A stretch of DNA of 64,000 nucleotides from Sphingobacteriales bacterium (GTDB lineage: Bacteria; Bacteroidota; Bacteroidia; Chitinophagales; Chitinophagaceae): NCBI GenBank assembly GCA_016235125.1, contig JACRLZ010000001.1, positions 484,645-548,644 on the forward strand. The letters are read 5' to 3'. The position numbers were made by a program, and so were the translations under genes. Shown here one piece after another: positions 8,668 through 15,782 of this stretch; the stretch's first letter is position 1; each line of letters begins with the position of its first letter. The notes under the pieces are model-generated. The model did no database searches and was not told where the DNA came from. It saw only the letters and a program-made list of their open reading frames with translations.

Positions 8668-9228
8668 TTATTGGTTCTTTAGTGGCTCAAGTGAACAGGA
8701 AACAGCAATTTTAGCCGTTTTGGAAACTTTGTCTGCAACAAGACCGGGAATTGAAATCTTAAAATCAGAGAGTTTTACACTGAATTCGGCATCGGCATTT
8801 ATTTTTCCATTCTGAACCACCAATTTGCCTTCTGTTTCCACTTCTTTTGTTTCGCCATGTATGGTGATATCTCCTTTCACTTTTACTTTATACGTTCCAT
8901 CTTTTGAAAGATCAATTTCATCTGCATCTTTTACTTTCCCTTTGAATTCTGATTTTGGGTATTTATTGCTCTCCACATAATTTTCATTGAAATGCTCCTC
9001 CATCAGGGCTCTTTCAAATTCAAACCCTTTCATCAGTACAGCAAACTGAATAGCGCCGGACTTTGCATCCATCACACAGGTAGCGCTGCGGTTCACTCCT
9101 TCTATTCTTTCAGGTGAAGATGAAGAGGTGGCGTCAAAATTGATTTTGCCATTCTTGGTAAAAAACTTTTGCCCATACCCGGCAGAAGTAAGAAAAATTA
9201 AAAGTGTCAGTCCAACAAGGTTTTTCAT
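8668..9228 (-). CDS. YceI-family periplasmic protein
   Basis: 186 residues from the ATG at 9228, where the signal peptide begins (MKNLVGLTLLIFLTSAGYGQ). YceI proteins are lipocalin-like barrels that bind isoprenoids or other hydrophobic molecules. The family pattern is visible: INFDATS, VMDAKSGAIQFAVLMKGFEF, EHFNENYVESNKYPKSEFKG, VKGDITIHGETKEVET and DFKISIPGLVADKVSKTAKI. Downstream it is followed within 12 bases by DUF5777, and upstream it is separated by 25 bases from the OB-fold gene, so it is mid-operon. It could carry a quinone-like cofactor for the neighbouring cytochrome-like lipoproteins; that is inference from context only. Confidence 0.88.
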   Translation of the reverse strand: MKNLVGLTLLIFLTSAGYGQKFFTKNGKINFDATSSSSPERIEGVNRSATCVMDAKSGAIQFAVLMKGFEFERALMEEHFNENYVESNKYPKSEFKGKVKDADEIDLSKDGTYKVKVKGDITIHGETKEVETEGKLVVQNGKINADAEFSVKLSDFKISIPGLVADKVSKTAKIAVSCSLEPLKNQ

Positions 9229-9253
9229 GTTAGTGTTTTTTTTAGTTTTTGAA

Positions 9254-9709
9254 TTATTTTTTTTGGTCAAGAACGCTGCGAACAAGAATAACATCTGAAC
9301 CCAACAGTTCATCGGCATTAAAACCGGAGCAAATACCCTTTATTGCCACTTTGTTTCCTTTCATTACCGCAACCGCCTCTTTAGTATGCATACTGTCTAT
9401 ATTGCAGCGAACAGATGACATAGAAGCTGTATCGCCCAACGCCAGGGTATAAAAGCCCTTTTCATCTTTTACCACCTCTTTAACGACACCTTCCACTCTT
9501 ATAACCTTATCCAGGAATTTTTTATTTGCCGCTTTTTCGTTGTTTTCGAATTCTTTTATAAAGCTGGCGGCCTCTGTGGAATAATCGGGTTTCAGAGAAG
9601 CTGTATCCTTGTGTCTTCTGTTATATTCTTTATAGATATATAATGCAGCTGCTGCAACAATAACAAAAAGAGAGACAAGAATGTACCGTATAATTTTTTT
9701 ACGCTTCAT
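9254..9709 (-). CDS. Membrane-anchored OB-fold (tRNA_anti-like) protein
   Basis: 151 residues from the ATG at 9709, chosen because MKRKKIIRYILVSLFVIVAA gives a basic-hydrophobic anchor straight away; the ATG at 9727 overlaps the stop of the upstream gene and remains possible. One N-terminal membrane segment is followed by a helical stretch (EAASFIKEFENNEKAANKKFLD) and then an OB-fold of the tRNA_anti-like type: VIRVEGVVKEVVKDEKGFYTLALGD, SSVRCNID, GNKVAIKGICSGFN and DVILVRSVLD. Such domains in this phylum are periplasmic and of unknown ligand. It is an internal gene of the cytochrome operon and is almost contiguous with the gene upstream. Confidence 0.8.
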   Translation of the reverse strand: MKRKKIIRYILVSLFVIVAAAALYIYKEYNRRHKDTASLKPDYSTEAASFIKEFENNEKAANKKFLDKVIRVEGVVKEVVKDEKGFYTLALGDTASMSSVRCNIDSMHTKEAVAVMKGNKVAIKGICSGFNADELLGSDVILVRSVLDQKK

Positions 9710-9726
9710 TACAAAGATTTTAATCA

Positions 9727-10107
9727 TTAATTATTCGGCGCCCCCGCATCAATCCATTTTTTTATATTGGCCACCTGGCAATTGGTAAGCCTGGCCATGC
9801 CTTTTGGCATGGGGGAGTAACCCGCAGAATAACTGATACACCCGTATAGTTTTCCGTTTTGAGCTATCGCCTGATCCGTCGTATATGTTCCCATCAGAAT
9901 ATTTCCCGAAGGAAAACTTCCTGTATGGCAGTTATAACAATATTGCCGGAAGACTGGCACCACATAGTTGCTATATGAAATATTTGTAGTGGTGTCTGTG
10001 CATGGAGCTTTGGGGTTACCATACAACAGCTCTTCTTTATCATAATAGCAGGAGCTGATAAACAAGACTCCTGTGATCAGAAAAAACCAAATCAATTTTT
10101 TATCCAT
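9727..10107 (-). CDS. Small cytochrome-c-like lipoprotein (one CXXCH)
   Basis: 126 residues from the ATG at 10107, where a lipoprotein signal begins (MDKKLIWFFLITGVLFISSC; Cys20 is the lipidation site). The single domain has VVPVFRQYCYNCHTG (a canonical CXXCH haem motif), NILMGTYTT, and the distal GYSPMPKGMARLTNC with the probable axial Met. It ends in KKWIDAGAPNN. The C-terminal half closely resembles that of the gene upstream (GKLYG, GYSPMPK, IKKWI-AG, NN ending), so the two probably arose by duplication. It is likely a one-haem lipoprotein of the envelope passing electrons to an unknown partner. Confidence 0.85.
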   Translation of the reverse strand: MDKKLIWFFLITGVLFISSCYYDKEELLYGNPKAPCTDTTTNISYSNYVVPVFRQYCYNCHTGSFPSGNILMGTYTTDQAIAQNGKLYGCISYSAGYSPMPKGMARLTNCQVANIKKWIDAGAPNN

Positions 10108-10118
10108 AGTTAAAAGAT

Positions 10119-10829
10119 TTAATTGTTTAACGATCCGGCAGTGATCCATTTTTGTATTTGTTTGATTTCACAATCGGATAACTTTATTCCATTCTTCGGC
10201 ATAGGTGAATAACCCGGCTGCTGGGCTACCGAACCATAAAGCTTTCCGTTCAGCGCCACGGTTCTTACTGCTGTATAGGTCGAAAGATCAATATTGCCAC
10301 CCAGGTTAGAAGGATTGTGACATCCTGTACATTTTCCATCCATAATGGGTTTCACAGCTCCGCTGAATGTGAAGATTGCAGTATCGCATCTGCCAATACA
10401 ATTGTTGTTATATGCACCCTGGTTAATCCATTTCTGAATCAATGCAATCTGTGCTGATGTCAACGCCGGACTGGGAGGGGGCGGCATTCGTTCATTACCT
10501 GTTTTAATAAGAACCTTATAAAGTTTACTGTCGCCTGCATTTCCCGGTTTTACATATCGAAATACATTAGTGTAGTTTGTAAGAACAACTCCATCGGCAT
10601 GACTGGCTACATCGTGACATCCGGACATAGTACAATTGGAAGCTATGATCGGCATAATGTCATTAACAAAATAGGCCGTATCCGGACTGCAGCTTGATGT
10701 GGCCGGGGGAATGCCTCCTCCTGTATTACCGCTACCGGAGTTCGGATTCAAAATTTCGTGCCGGCAGGCATATAATGCCAGTACAATCGCAGCGAAAAAA
10801 AACAGGGTATATAAAAATTTATTTTTCAT
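10119..10829 (-). CDS. Di-domain cytochrome-c-like lipoprotein (CX4CH plus CXXCH)
   Basis: 236 residues, starting at the ATG at 10829 with signal MKNKFLYTLFFFAAIVLALY and lipid-accepting Cys22. A Gly/Ser/Asn linker follows, then two cytochrome-like domains. Domain one has IMPIIASNCTMSGCH, an expanded CX4CH motif, and RMPPPPS with the likely axial Met. Domain two has VKPIMDGKCTGCH, a canonical CXXCH, and YSPMPKNGIKLSDCE. Both end in a QKWI-(Q/A)G helix. It is the first gene of the operon and lies directly behind a promoter-like pair at 10870-10901. The CX4CH motif recurs in the operon's last gene, so it appears to be kept by selection rather than being a chance defect. Confidence 0.87.
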   Translation of the reverse strand: MKNKFLYTLFFFAAIVLALYACRHEILNPNSGSGNTGGGIPPATSSCSPDTAYFVNDIMPIIASNCTMSGCHDVASHADGVVLTNYTNVFRYVKPGNAGDSKLYKVLIKTGNERMPPPPSPALTSAQIALIQKWINQGAYNNNCIGRCDTAIFTFSGAVKPIMDGKCTGCHNPSNLGGNIDLSTYTAVRTVALNGKLYGSVAQQPGYSPMPKNGIKLSDCEIKQIQKWITAGSLNN

Positions 10830-10869
10830 ACAATTAAATTCGGTTTAATGCCATAAAATCAGACTAAAA

Positions 10870-10901
10870 CAAAGCCAATAAAAATGATTACAAACAAGCA
10901 A
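10870..10901 (-). promoter_or_regulatory. Probable promoter of the cytochrome-lipoprotein operon
   Basis: On the minus strand a -33-like TTG (10899-10901) and a -7-like TGGCTTTG (10870-10877) are spaced by 21 bases, close to the Bacteroidota consensus TTTG-N19-21-TAnnTTTG. The -7 box deviates at its second base. The 5' leader would be about 35 bases. Confidence 0.4.
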
Positions 10902-10957
10902 CTGATCGGGCTCAATTATCAATACCAGAAATCCTCAGAATAATGGAGAAGAGGCGG

Positions 10958-11338
10958 CTAAATACTTCGCGGAGGTTGAAGAATCAGTAAAACATGTTTT
11001 GGGGATATTTCGGATAGCATGTTTTCGCAGTATTCATTTTGCGAAAAAAAAGATTCTTCGAATAGCTGGGTTTCATTTACCATCGGAGAATACGCAATAC
11101 TAACGGTGCTCTGGTTTACATTATGACAGGGAAGCTGTCTGTCATAATCATCATCATCTTTTGTACCGTCGTCACCGGCATAGTGCATAACTATAAACCC
11201 GATGAAATTCAGATCGGGGTTCAGATGACGATGCTGAAAGTAATGGTGAACCAGCTGAGGAAATTTAAGCAACTGCCCCATTTCAGTATTTCCCATCAAA
11301 TGAATGCCAAGAAGAAGTATTGTCAGTTTTTTTGACAT
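10958..11338 (-). CDS. Small secreted-like protein, conserved Bacteroidota family of unknown function
   Basis: 126 residues. The N-terminus MSKKLTILLLGIHLMGNTEM is hydrophobic and could be a signal peptide or an anchor. The middle has LLKFPQLVHHYFQHRHLNPDLNFIGF, then MHYAGDDGTKDDDDYDRQLP. The combination of 'FPxLxxHYxxH', 'I-FxxFxxMHY', an acidic run and 'D-QLPF/C' is a pattern I associate with a small uncharacterised Bacteroidota family often found near metal or redox genes. The His- and Asp-rich centre could bind a metal. It lies between the AraC-type regulator and the cytochrome operon on the same strand, with its own promoter-like TATTTTTG at 11355-11362. No enzymatic motif is visible. 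Confidence 0.65.
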   Translation of the reverse strand: MSKKLTILLLGIHLMGNTEMGQLLKFPQLVHHYFQHRHLNPDLNFIGFIVMHYAGDDGTKDDDDYDRQLPCHNVNQSTVSIAYSPMVNETQLFEESFFSQNEYCENMLSEISPKHVLLILQPPRSI

Positions 11339-11354
11339 AAACGAATTGAGAAGT

Positions 11355-11362
11355 CAAAAATA
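11355..11362 (-). promoter_or_regulatory. -7 box (TATTTTTG) ahead of the small His/Asp-rich gene
   Basis: A perfect match to TAnnTTTG on the minus strand, 17 bases before the start codon. No convincing -33 TTTG was found at the expected 19-21 base distance, so it may need an activator. Confidence 0.4.
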
Positions 11363-11400
11363 ATGCCATGGGGTCTGCAACGAAAGTATTATAAATTTTA

Positions 11401-11420
11401 TTGTGGAACATTGACCACAA
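11401..11420. promoter_or_regulatory. 20-bp palindromic operator-like site
   Basis: TTGTGG (11401-11406) and CCACAA (11415-11420) are perfect inverted arms around eight bases. It sits about 40 bases upstream of the -7 box of the small His/Asp-rich gene and just after the AraC regulator gene, a position suited to an activator. A 10-mer GTATTAGTAC follows at 11425-11434. Confidence 0.5.
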
Positions 11421-11474
11421 TCAAGTATTAGTACTCTGAAAAATCACTGTGCATATTCTTCAGGCGTTGTAAAA

Positions 11475-12416
11475 TTATCTGAGCAAAAGTTCGCAGGGCT
11501 TGAGGCCGGTATGTTTTTTAAAAGCAGTGGAAAAATGAGATATAGAAGAATAGCCAAGCATAAGTGATACTTCAGTAACACTCAGCCCTTTTTCATACAA
11601 TAGATATTTGGCATGCTCCATCCGCTGGCTTTGATAAAAATCAAAAACCGTGGTTCCAAATAATTCTTTGAACCCCTTTTTCAGGTAGCATTCATTGATG
11701 GCCACTTTACGGCTTAACTCTTTTATGGTAATAGGTTCGCCTATGTGTTGAATAAGAACCTCTCTTGCTTTAACAATTTTTTCTCTGTCGGCCTCATTGG
11801 CCAGGAACTTACAATTCACTACATCTATTTCCTTTTCACCTAACATGCAGTCCAGGCTGTAAAGCAACAGCATCTGTGTCTGGGCATTGATGAAAATATT
11901 TTCAAGCGTATCGGTATAGGTATGATTTAATAATGCTTCCAATACCATCCTTGTCTTTCCACACAAGGGAAGAATCTTGCTGAAAGACGAGATATGCCTG
12001 AAGTTGAGAATATCATCCGTCAGCGTGGTATTTCCTTTTCGGGGTTTGATAAACTGGCTTAACTGAACAGGTGAGAAGCGAAAACTAACGATGTCTACGC
12101 TGTCTACCCTCTCCATACAGTTCTTTGAAGCGCTGAACTGGCACATATCACATTCCTTGTCTTTTTTACGACAGTAAACATTGCCACTGACACAAAATTT
12201 CAGCTCCAGGTAATTTTCTTTTTGGCTGTTTTTTTCATAGTGATAAACCATCATCCCGGTATCTTCAATATTCCACTGAATGTTCCGGAAATATCTCTTA
12301 ATGGTATATTGTACGGAACCTGGTATCTGCTGATGTTTTTCCTGCAGCAGAGCCATTTGATCAGGCATGGGGGTCTGCTTATATGCCATTGCTAATATAT
12401 CCGGAGGATTATGCAT
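11475..12416 (-). CDS. AraC-family (PchR-like) transcriptional regulator with a five-cysteine cluster
   Basis: 313 residues from the ATG at 12416. A GTG at 12464 would lengthen it by 16 residues, but a -7-like box (GATATTTG, 12467-12474) puts the transcript start near 12460, which leaves no leader for the GTG. The C-terminal 100 residues are a double helix-turn-helix of AraC type (ITIKELSRKVAINECYLKKG and TEVSLMLGYSSISHFSTAFK). The N-terminal sensor domain contains FCVSGNVYCRKKDKECDMC and a further KNC, giving cysteines spaced X6, X6, X2 and X7. That spacing suggests an iron-sulfur cluster or metal site, unusual for AraC regulators. It probably controls the downstream small gene and the cytochrome operon (inference). 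Confidence 0.85.
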   Translation of the reverse strand: MHNPPDILAMAYKQTPMPDQMALLQEKHQQIPGSVQYTIKRYFRNIQWNIEDTGMMVYHYEKNSQKENYLELKFCVSGNVYCRKKDKECDMCQFSASKNCMERVDSVDIVSFRFSPVQLSQFIKPRKGNTTLTDDILNFRHISSFSKILPLCGKTRMVLEALLNHTYTDTLENIFINAQTQMLLLYSLDCMLGEKEIDVVNCKFLANEADREKIVKAREVLIQHIGEPITIKELSRKVAINECYLKKGFKELFGTTVFDFYQSQRMEHAKYLLYEKGLSVTEVSLMLGYSSISHFSTAFKKHTGLKPCELLLR

Positions 12417-12512
12417 CGGATGCAAATTTACAGTGTAACCATTGATTTTTTGCTGCGCCGGCACAGCAAATATCTGACTGCCTGACTTTTAACAATCTAT
12501 GCTCAAAAAAAC

Positions 12513-12542
12513 TTTAGTTTTTTCCCGTATCTGTTAACTTTG
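12513..12542 (+). promoter_or_regulatory. Promoter of lpxA
   Basis: TTTA (12513-12516) and TAACTTTG (12535-12542) with an 18-base spacer match the Bacteroidota promoter pattern. The start codon at 12560 would follow a leader of roughly ten bases. Confidence 0.55.
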
Positions 12543-12559
12543 CCCGACTTTTATCAGGC

Positions 12560-13366
12560 ATGATTCATCCGCATACATATATTCATCCCAATGCCAGGCT
12601 GGCAACCAATGTAAAAATTGATCCCTTTACTGTAATTCACCAGGATGTAGAAATTGGAGACGGAACCTGGATAGGCTCCAACGTAACAATTATGGAAGGG
12701 GCCCGGATAGGAAAGAACTGCCGCATATTTCCCGGGGCAGTAATTTCTGCCGTACCACAAGACCTGAAATTTCATGGCGAATATTCAACGGTTATCATTG
12801 GCGACAATACCACCATCCGTGAATTTGTTACCGTCAACAGGGGAACCGTTGACAAGGAAAAAACCGTTATCGGCAAGAACTGCCTTATCATGGCGTATTC
12901 GCATTTTGCTCATGATTGTTTGGTAGGCGATAATTGCATTGTGAGCAATAACACCCAGGTGGCGGGCCATGTGGTAATTGGTGAATGGGCTATCCTGGCA
13001 GGAATGTGTGCAGTACATCAGTTTGTAAAAATCGGTGCCCATTCATTCATCAGTGGCGGATCATTGGTTACAAAAGATGTTCCTCCTTATATTAAAGCCG
13101 GCCGCACTCCTTTGAGCTATGCAGGAGTGAACTCGGTGGGATTAAAAAGAAGAGGATTCAGTGTTGAACGCATTAACCATATCCTCGATATTTATCGTGT
13201 GCTTTATAACAAAGGCATGAATACCAGCCAGGCTGTTGAGTACATTGAAGAAGAAATGCCGGCAACGGATGAACGGGATGAAATAGTAACTTTTATCCGG
13301 GAAAGTGGCCGTGGTATCATCAAACGATTCACCAAAGGCAGCAATGATGACGATCTCCCTATCTGA
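12560..13366 (+). CDS. lpxA: Acyl-ACP--UDP-N-acetylglucosamine O-acyltransferase
   Basis: 268 residues, the normal LpxA length. It transfers a hydroxyacyl chain from acyl carrier protein to UDP-GlcNAc, the first step of lipid A synthesis in the cytoplasm. The left-handed beta-helix hexapeptide repeats are plain (IHPNARLATNVKIDPFTVIH, IGDGTWIGSNVTI, IGKNCRI). The catalytic His is in YSHFAHDC near residue 119, and the family motifs HQFVKIGAHSFISGGS, AGRTPLSYAGVNSVGLKRRG and the C-terminal helices follow. The last 23 bases overlap the next gene, so the two are probably translationally coupled. Confidence 0.96.
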   Translation: MIHPHTYIHPNARLATNVKIDPFTVIHQDVEIGDGTWIGSNVTIMEGARIGKNCRIFPGAVISAVPQDLKFHGEYSTVIIGDNTTIREFVTVNRGTVDKEKTVIGKNCLIMAYSHFAHDCLVGDNCIVSNNTQVAGHVVIGEWAILAGMCAVHQFVKIGAHSFISGGSLVTKDVPPYIKAGRTPLSYAGVNSVGLKRRGFSVERINHILDIYRVLYNKGMNTSQAVEYIEEEMPATDERDEIVTFIRESGRGIIKRFTKGSNDDDLPI

Positions 13367-13967
13367 TGCAGGTAAGCGGTTCAACCGTGACTGGATCTTC
13401 CGTCATATCAATTACAATTTTGAAGCAGGGCAATCTTATGCCATCATAGGGCCGAATGGTTCGGGAAAAAGTACATTGCTGTTAGCGTTGAGCAGTTCAC
13501 TGATGCTGAACGAAGGAAATGTTCAATACTCAATAAACAATGTTCAATGCTCGGCTGAGAAAGCATATCAAAATGTTTCTATTTGTGCGCCTTATTTAGA
13601 AGTGATTGAGGAAATGACACTGAAAGAGTTCCTTGAATTTCATAATGGATTTAAGCCATTTCTTCCGGGAATTACTACTGACCTTATCATTAATGCTGTC
13701 GGACTGGAAAAAGCGGTGAACAAACAAATCCGTTATTATTCTTCCGGCATGAAACAAAGGGTGAAGCTGGCACAGTGTATTTTTTCTGATACTGCAATCG
13801 TATTGCTTGATGAGCCCTGCACCAATCTTGATACAGCAGGGGTTGAATTATATCATTCCCTTATCAATGATTATTGCAAAACAAGATTAGTGGTAGTGAG
13901 CAGCAATGATGAGGTGGAATATAAGTTTTGCGAAAAGAGAATTAATATCAGCGACTACAAGAAATAA
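13344..13967 (+). CDS. ABC transporter ATP-binding protein (stand-alone)
   Basis: 207 residues from the ATG pair at 13344/13347, inside the end of lpxA; the longer frame from 13305 reads lpxA sequence. Walker A is GPNGSGKSTLLL, the signature is YYSSGMKQRVKLAQ, and Walker B is IVLLDEPCTNLD. It is short and lacks a fused membrane domain; no permease gene is adjacent. In this phylum a similar ATPase sits next to lpxA, which hints at a link to envelope lipid export, but this is context only. The codons around 13519-13552 consist of repeated ATGTTCAAT/ACTCAAT units that resemble an intergenic low-complexity repeat. Confidence 0.85.
   Translation: MMTISLSDAGKRFNRDWIFRHINYNFEAGQSYAIIGPNGSGKSTLLLALSSSLMLNEGNVQYSINNVQCSAEKAYQNVSICAPYLEVIEEMTLKEFLEFHNGFKPFLPGITTDLIINAVGLEKAVNKQIRYYSSGMKQRVKLAQCIFSDTAIVLLDEPCTNLDTAGVELYHSLINDYCKTRLVVVSSNDEVEYKFCEKRINISDYKK
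13519..13552. repeat. ATGTTCAATNCTC-type short repeat inside the ABC ATPase gene
   Basis: Two copies of ATGTTCAAT (13519-13527 and 13540-13548), each followed by an ACTC/GCTC unit, are read in frame as NVQYSINNVQCS. The segment falls in a variable loop between strands of the ATPase. It could be an absorbed intergenic repeat or chance. Confidence 0.4.
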
Positions 13968-13970
13968 TTT

Positions 13971-15185
13971 TTATCGTTGGCTTGCAATCAGCAAGTTCAA
14001 ATCAGTATATTTTAAATCAAACCGCTGGCTGAGGTAAAAGTTGGTCAGTGCTCCTTTGAATAAATAAATACCACTGCGGAGGTGCAACTGATGCCATATC
14101 AGTTTCTCGAATCCTCCGTCTGCTCCTGCTTCCAGCAGCAAAGGCATTATTACATTGCTGATAGCCTGGGAAGCTGTTCTTGCAAAACCCGAAGGAATAT
14201 TCGGCACACAATAATGTATCACACCGTACTTCATGAATATCGGATGTTCATGCGAAGTGATCTCTGAAGTTTCAAAACATCCGCCCCTGTCAATACTTAC
14301 ATCAATGATAACTGAGCCCGGCCTCATATTGCTCACCATTTCTTCGCTTACCACCAGGGGTGTTCTGCCGGTTTCGCTGCCTAATGCGCCGATGGCCACT
14401 TCGCAGGTCTTTAATTGCTTAGCCAGCATTCTGGGTTCCAATACGGATGTCCAAAGCCGGTGACCCACATTATTCTGTAACCTTTTTAAACGATACACAT
14501 TATTATCAAACACCTTCACGGATGCACCAAGAGCAATAGCCGCCCTTGCGGCATATTCACCCACAATACCGGCCCCGATAATAATCACTTTGGTAGGTGC
14601 AATACCTGAGATGCCGCCCAGCAAAACCCCTTTGCCATGATTGGCCGAACCGAGGTATTGTCCCGCTATCAGCATCACAGCGCTGCCGGCAATTTCACTC
14701 ATGCTGCGGACAATCGGGTATGAATCACTGTCGTCTTTCAGGTTTTCAAAAGAGATGGCGGTTATTCTTTTCTCCATCATCGCTTCAAGGATGGATGCTT
14801 TCAGCACCGATTGGTGAATAGGAGAAATGATAGTTTGATTCAGCTGAAGCAAAGGAAGGTCTTCATCAACCACAGGGGCGCTTTTTACTAAAATCGGGGC
14901 TTTAAAAACATCAGCTCTTTCATAAACAATCTTTGCGCCTGCTTCACTATAATCCTTATCTCTGAAATGAGATGCTTCGCCGGCATTATGTTCGATTACT
15001 ATCTTATGCCCGTTACTTACCATCACACTCACGGCATCAGGAGTAAGGGCAATACGATTTTCCTGGAAAGCGATCTCTTTGGGAATACCTATCGTCATCC
15101 CTTCAGGCTTGGTTCTTACATCCAGTGTTTCCTCTAATGTTTCGTAACTAAAGGAGGTGCTGATCTTTGGTTTTTGCTGGCTCAT
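13971..15185 (-). CDS. ald: Alanine dehydrogenase family protein
   Basis: 404 residues. The enzyme interconverts L-alanine and pyruvate with NAD and ammonia. The N-terminal domain has IGIPKEIAFQENRIALTPDA, the substrate-binding Lys in APILVKSAP and the catalytic His in SPIHQS. The Rossmann domain shows VIIIGAGIVGEYAARAAIAL and VFDNNVYRLKRLQ. Other landmarks are IDVSIDRGGCFETSE and CVPNIPSGFARTASQAISN. It is about 30 residues longer at the N-terminus than the usual 370, as is common for this Bacteroidota branch. It converges with the ABC ATPase and lies just downstream of tsaE on the same strand. A few related enzymes act on other amino acids, so substrate certainty is moderate. Confidence 0.88.
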   Translation of the reverse strand: MSQQKPKISTSFSYETLEETLDVRTKPEGMTIGIPKEIAFQENRIALTPDAVSVMVSNGHKIVIEHNAGEASHFRDKDYSEAGAKIVYERADVFKAPILVKSAPVVDEDLPLLQLNQTIISPIHQSVLKASILEAMMEKRITAISFENLKDDSDSYPIVRSMSEIAGSAVMLIAGQYLGSANHGKGVLLGGISGIAPTKVIIIGAGIVGEYAARAAIALGASVKVFDNNVYRLKRLQNNVGHRLWTSVLEPRMLAKQLKTCEVAIGALGSETGRTPLVVSEEMVSNMRPGSVIIDVSIDRGGCFETSEITSHEHPIFMKYGVIHYCVPNIPSGFARTASQAISNVIMPLLLEAGADGGFEKLIWHQLHLRSGIYLFKGALTNFYLSQRFDLKYTDLNLLIASQR

Positions 15186-15252
15186 GTAACTGGTTGTAAG
15201 TTGGCTATTGAGGGTTTAATGGCAGAATAAATTAGCAGTTATTCAAATGTAC

Positions 15253-15693
15253 CTAAATATTAGCGATTTTAAGTTTTCTTGTTTCATTGTCAATTATGTC
15301 AATATAAACATGAACGGTATCCGCAGGAAATATGCCCGGGGCCCTTTCCGGCCACTCCACCAGGCAAATATTACCGCTGTACAAAGCATCTTCAACACCT
15401 GTCCGCAAAGCCTCTTCCTCATCTTTGAGACGATAAAGGTCAATGTGAAATAAGACCCGTTGGGTCTCCCGGTCTCCGACTGCTATCGGGGCATATCGAT
15501 ATTCGTTAATAATGGAAAAAGTGGGACTGCCTACTGCGTCTTTTACTTTTTTTTCATCACACAGGGCATGTATAAAAGTAGTTTTGCCTGCTCCCATCGG
15601 ACCGTGAAATGCAAAAACATGTTTGCCTTCAACCGCTATCCAGAATTCTTTAGCGACGGAACTGATATTTTTCAGGGAAAACACCCACTCCAT
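15253..15693 (-). CDS. tsaE: tRNA threonylcarbamoyladenosine biosynthesis ATPase TsaE
   Basis: 146 residues. TsaE is the ATPase that resets the TsaBD complex making t6A37 in ANN-decoding tRNAs. Walker A is HGPMGAGKTTFIHALC, followed by DAVGSPTFSIINEY, then FHIDLYRLKDEEEA and CLVEWPERA with the typical WPE motif. Between INEY and HIDLYRL there are about 17 residues (RYAPIAVGDRETQRVLF) where about 8 are usual. The extra part is encoded by a CCCGATAGC/GACCC-GGGTC repeat at 15453-15491, so it appears to be a repeat insertion tolerated in a loop. It is upstream of ald on the same strand. Confidence 0.93.
   Translation of the reverse strand: MEWVFSLKNISSVAKEFWIAVEGKHVFAFHGPMGAGKTTFIHALCDEKKVKDAVGSPTFSIINEYRYAPIAVGDRETQRVLFHIDLYRLKDEEEALRTGVEDALYSGNICLVEWPERAPGIFPADTVHVYIDIIDNETRKLKIANI
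15453..15491. repeat. CCCGATAGC-type repeat inserted in tsaE
   Basis: A GACCC-N-GGGTC mini-hairpin (15454-15465) is next to CCCGGTCTCC and GACTGCTATCGGGG. The CCCGATAGC core also occurs in the non-coding inverted repeat at 55549-55587. It codes for the extra residues between two conserved TsaE motifs. Confidence 0.6.
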
Positions 15694-15770
15694 GCAACAA
15701 ATTTAGCCGTATAAACTATGTTGCTGTAAACTTATTTCCGTAATCGGTATGTGGGAAAAAGAAGGGCAAG

Positions 15771-15778
15771 TAACTTTG
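15771..15778 (+). promoter_or_regulatory. -7 box (TAACTTTG) immediately before copA
   Basis: A perfect TAnnTTTG lies only four bases before the ATG at 15783. With the usual -7 position, transcription would begin at or next to the start codon, giving a leaderless mRNA. Confidence 0.5.
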
Positions 15779-15782
15779 CGAT

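Noticed and set aside
13344..13967. ABC ATPase as a CcmA-type cytochrome maturation protein serving the cytochrome operon
   Set aside because: It has no ccmB-like permease beside it, overlaps lpxA, and lies beyond the AraC gene on the opposite strand; the link is only proximity.
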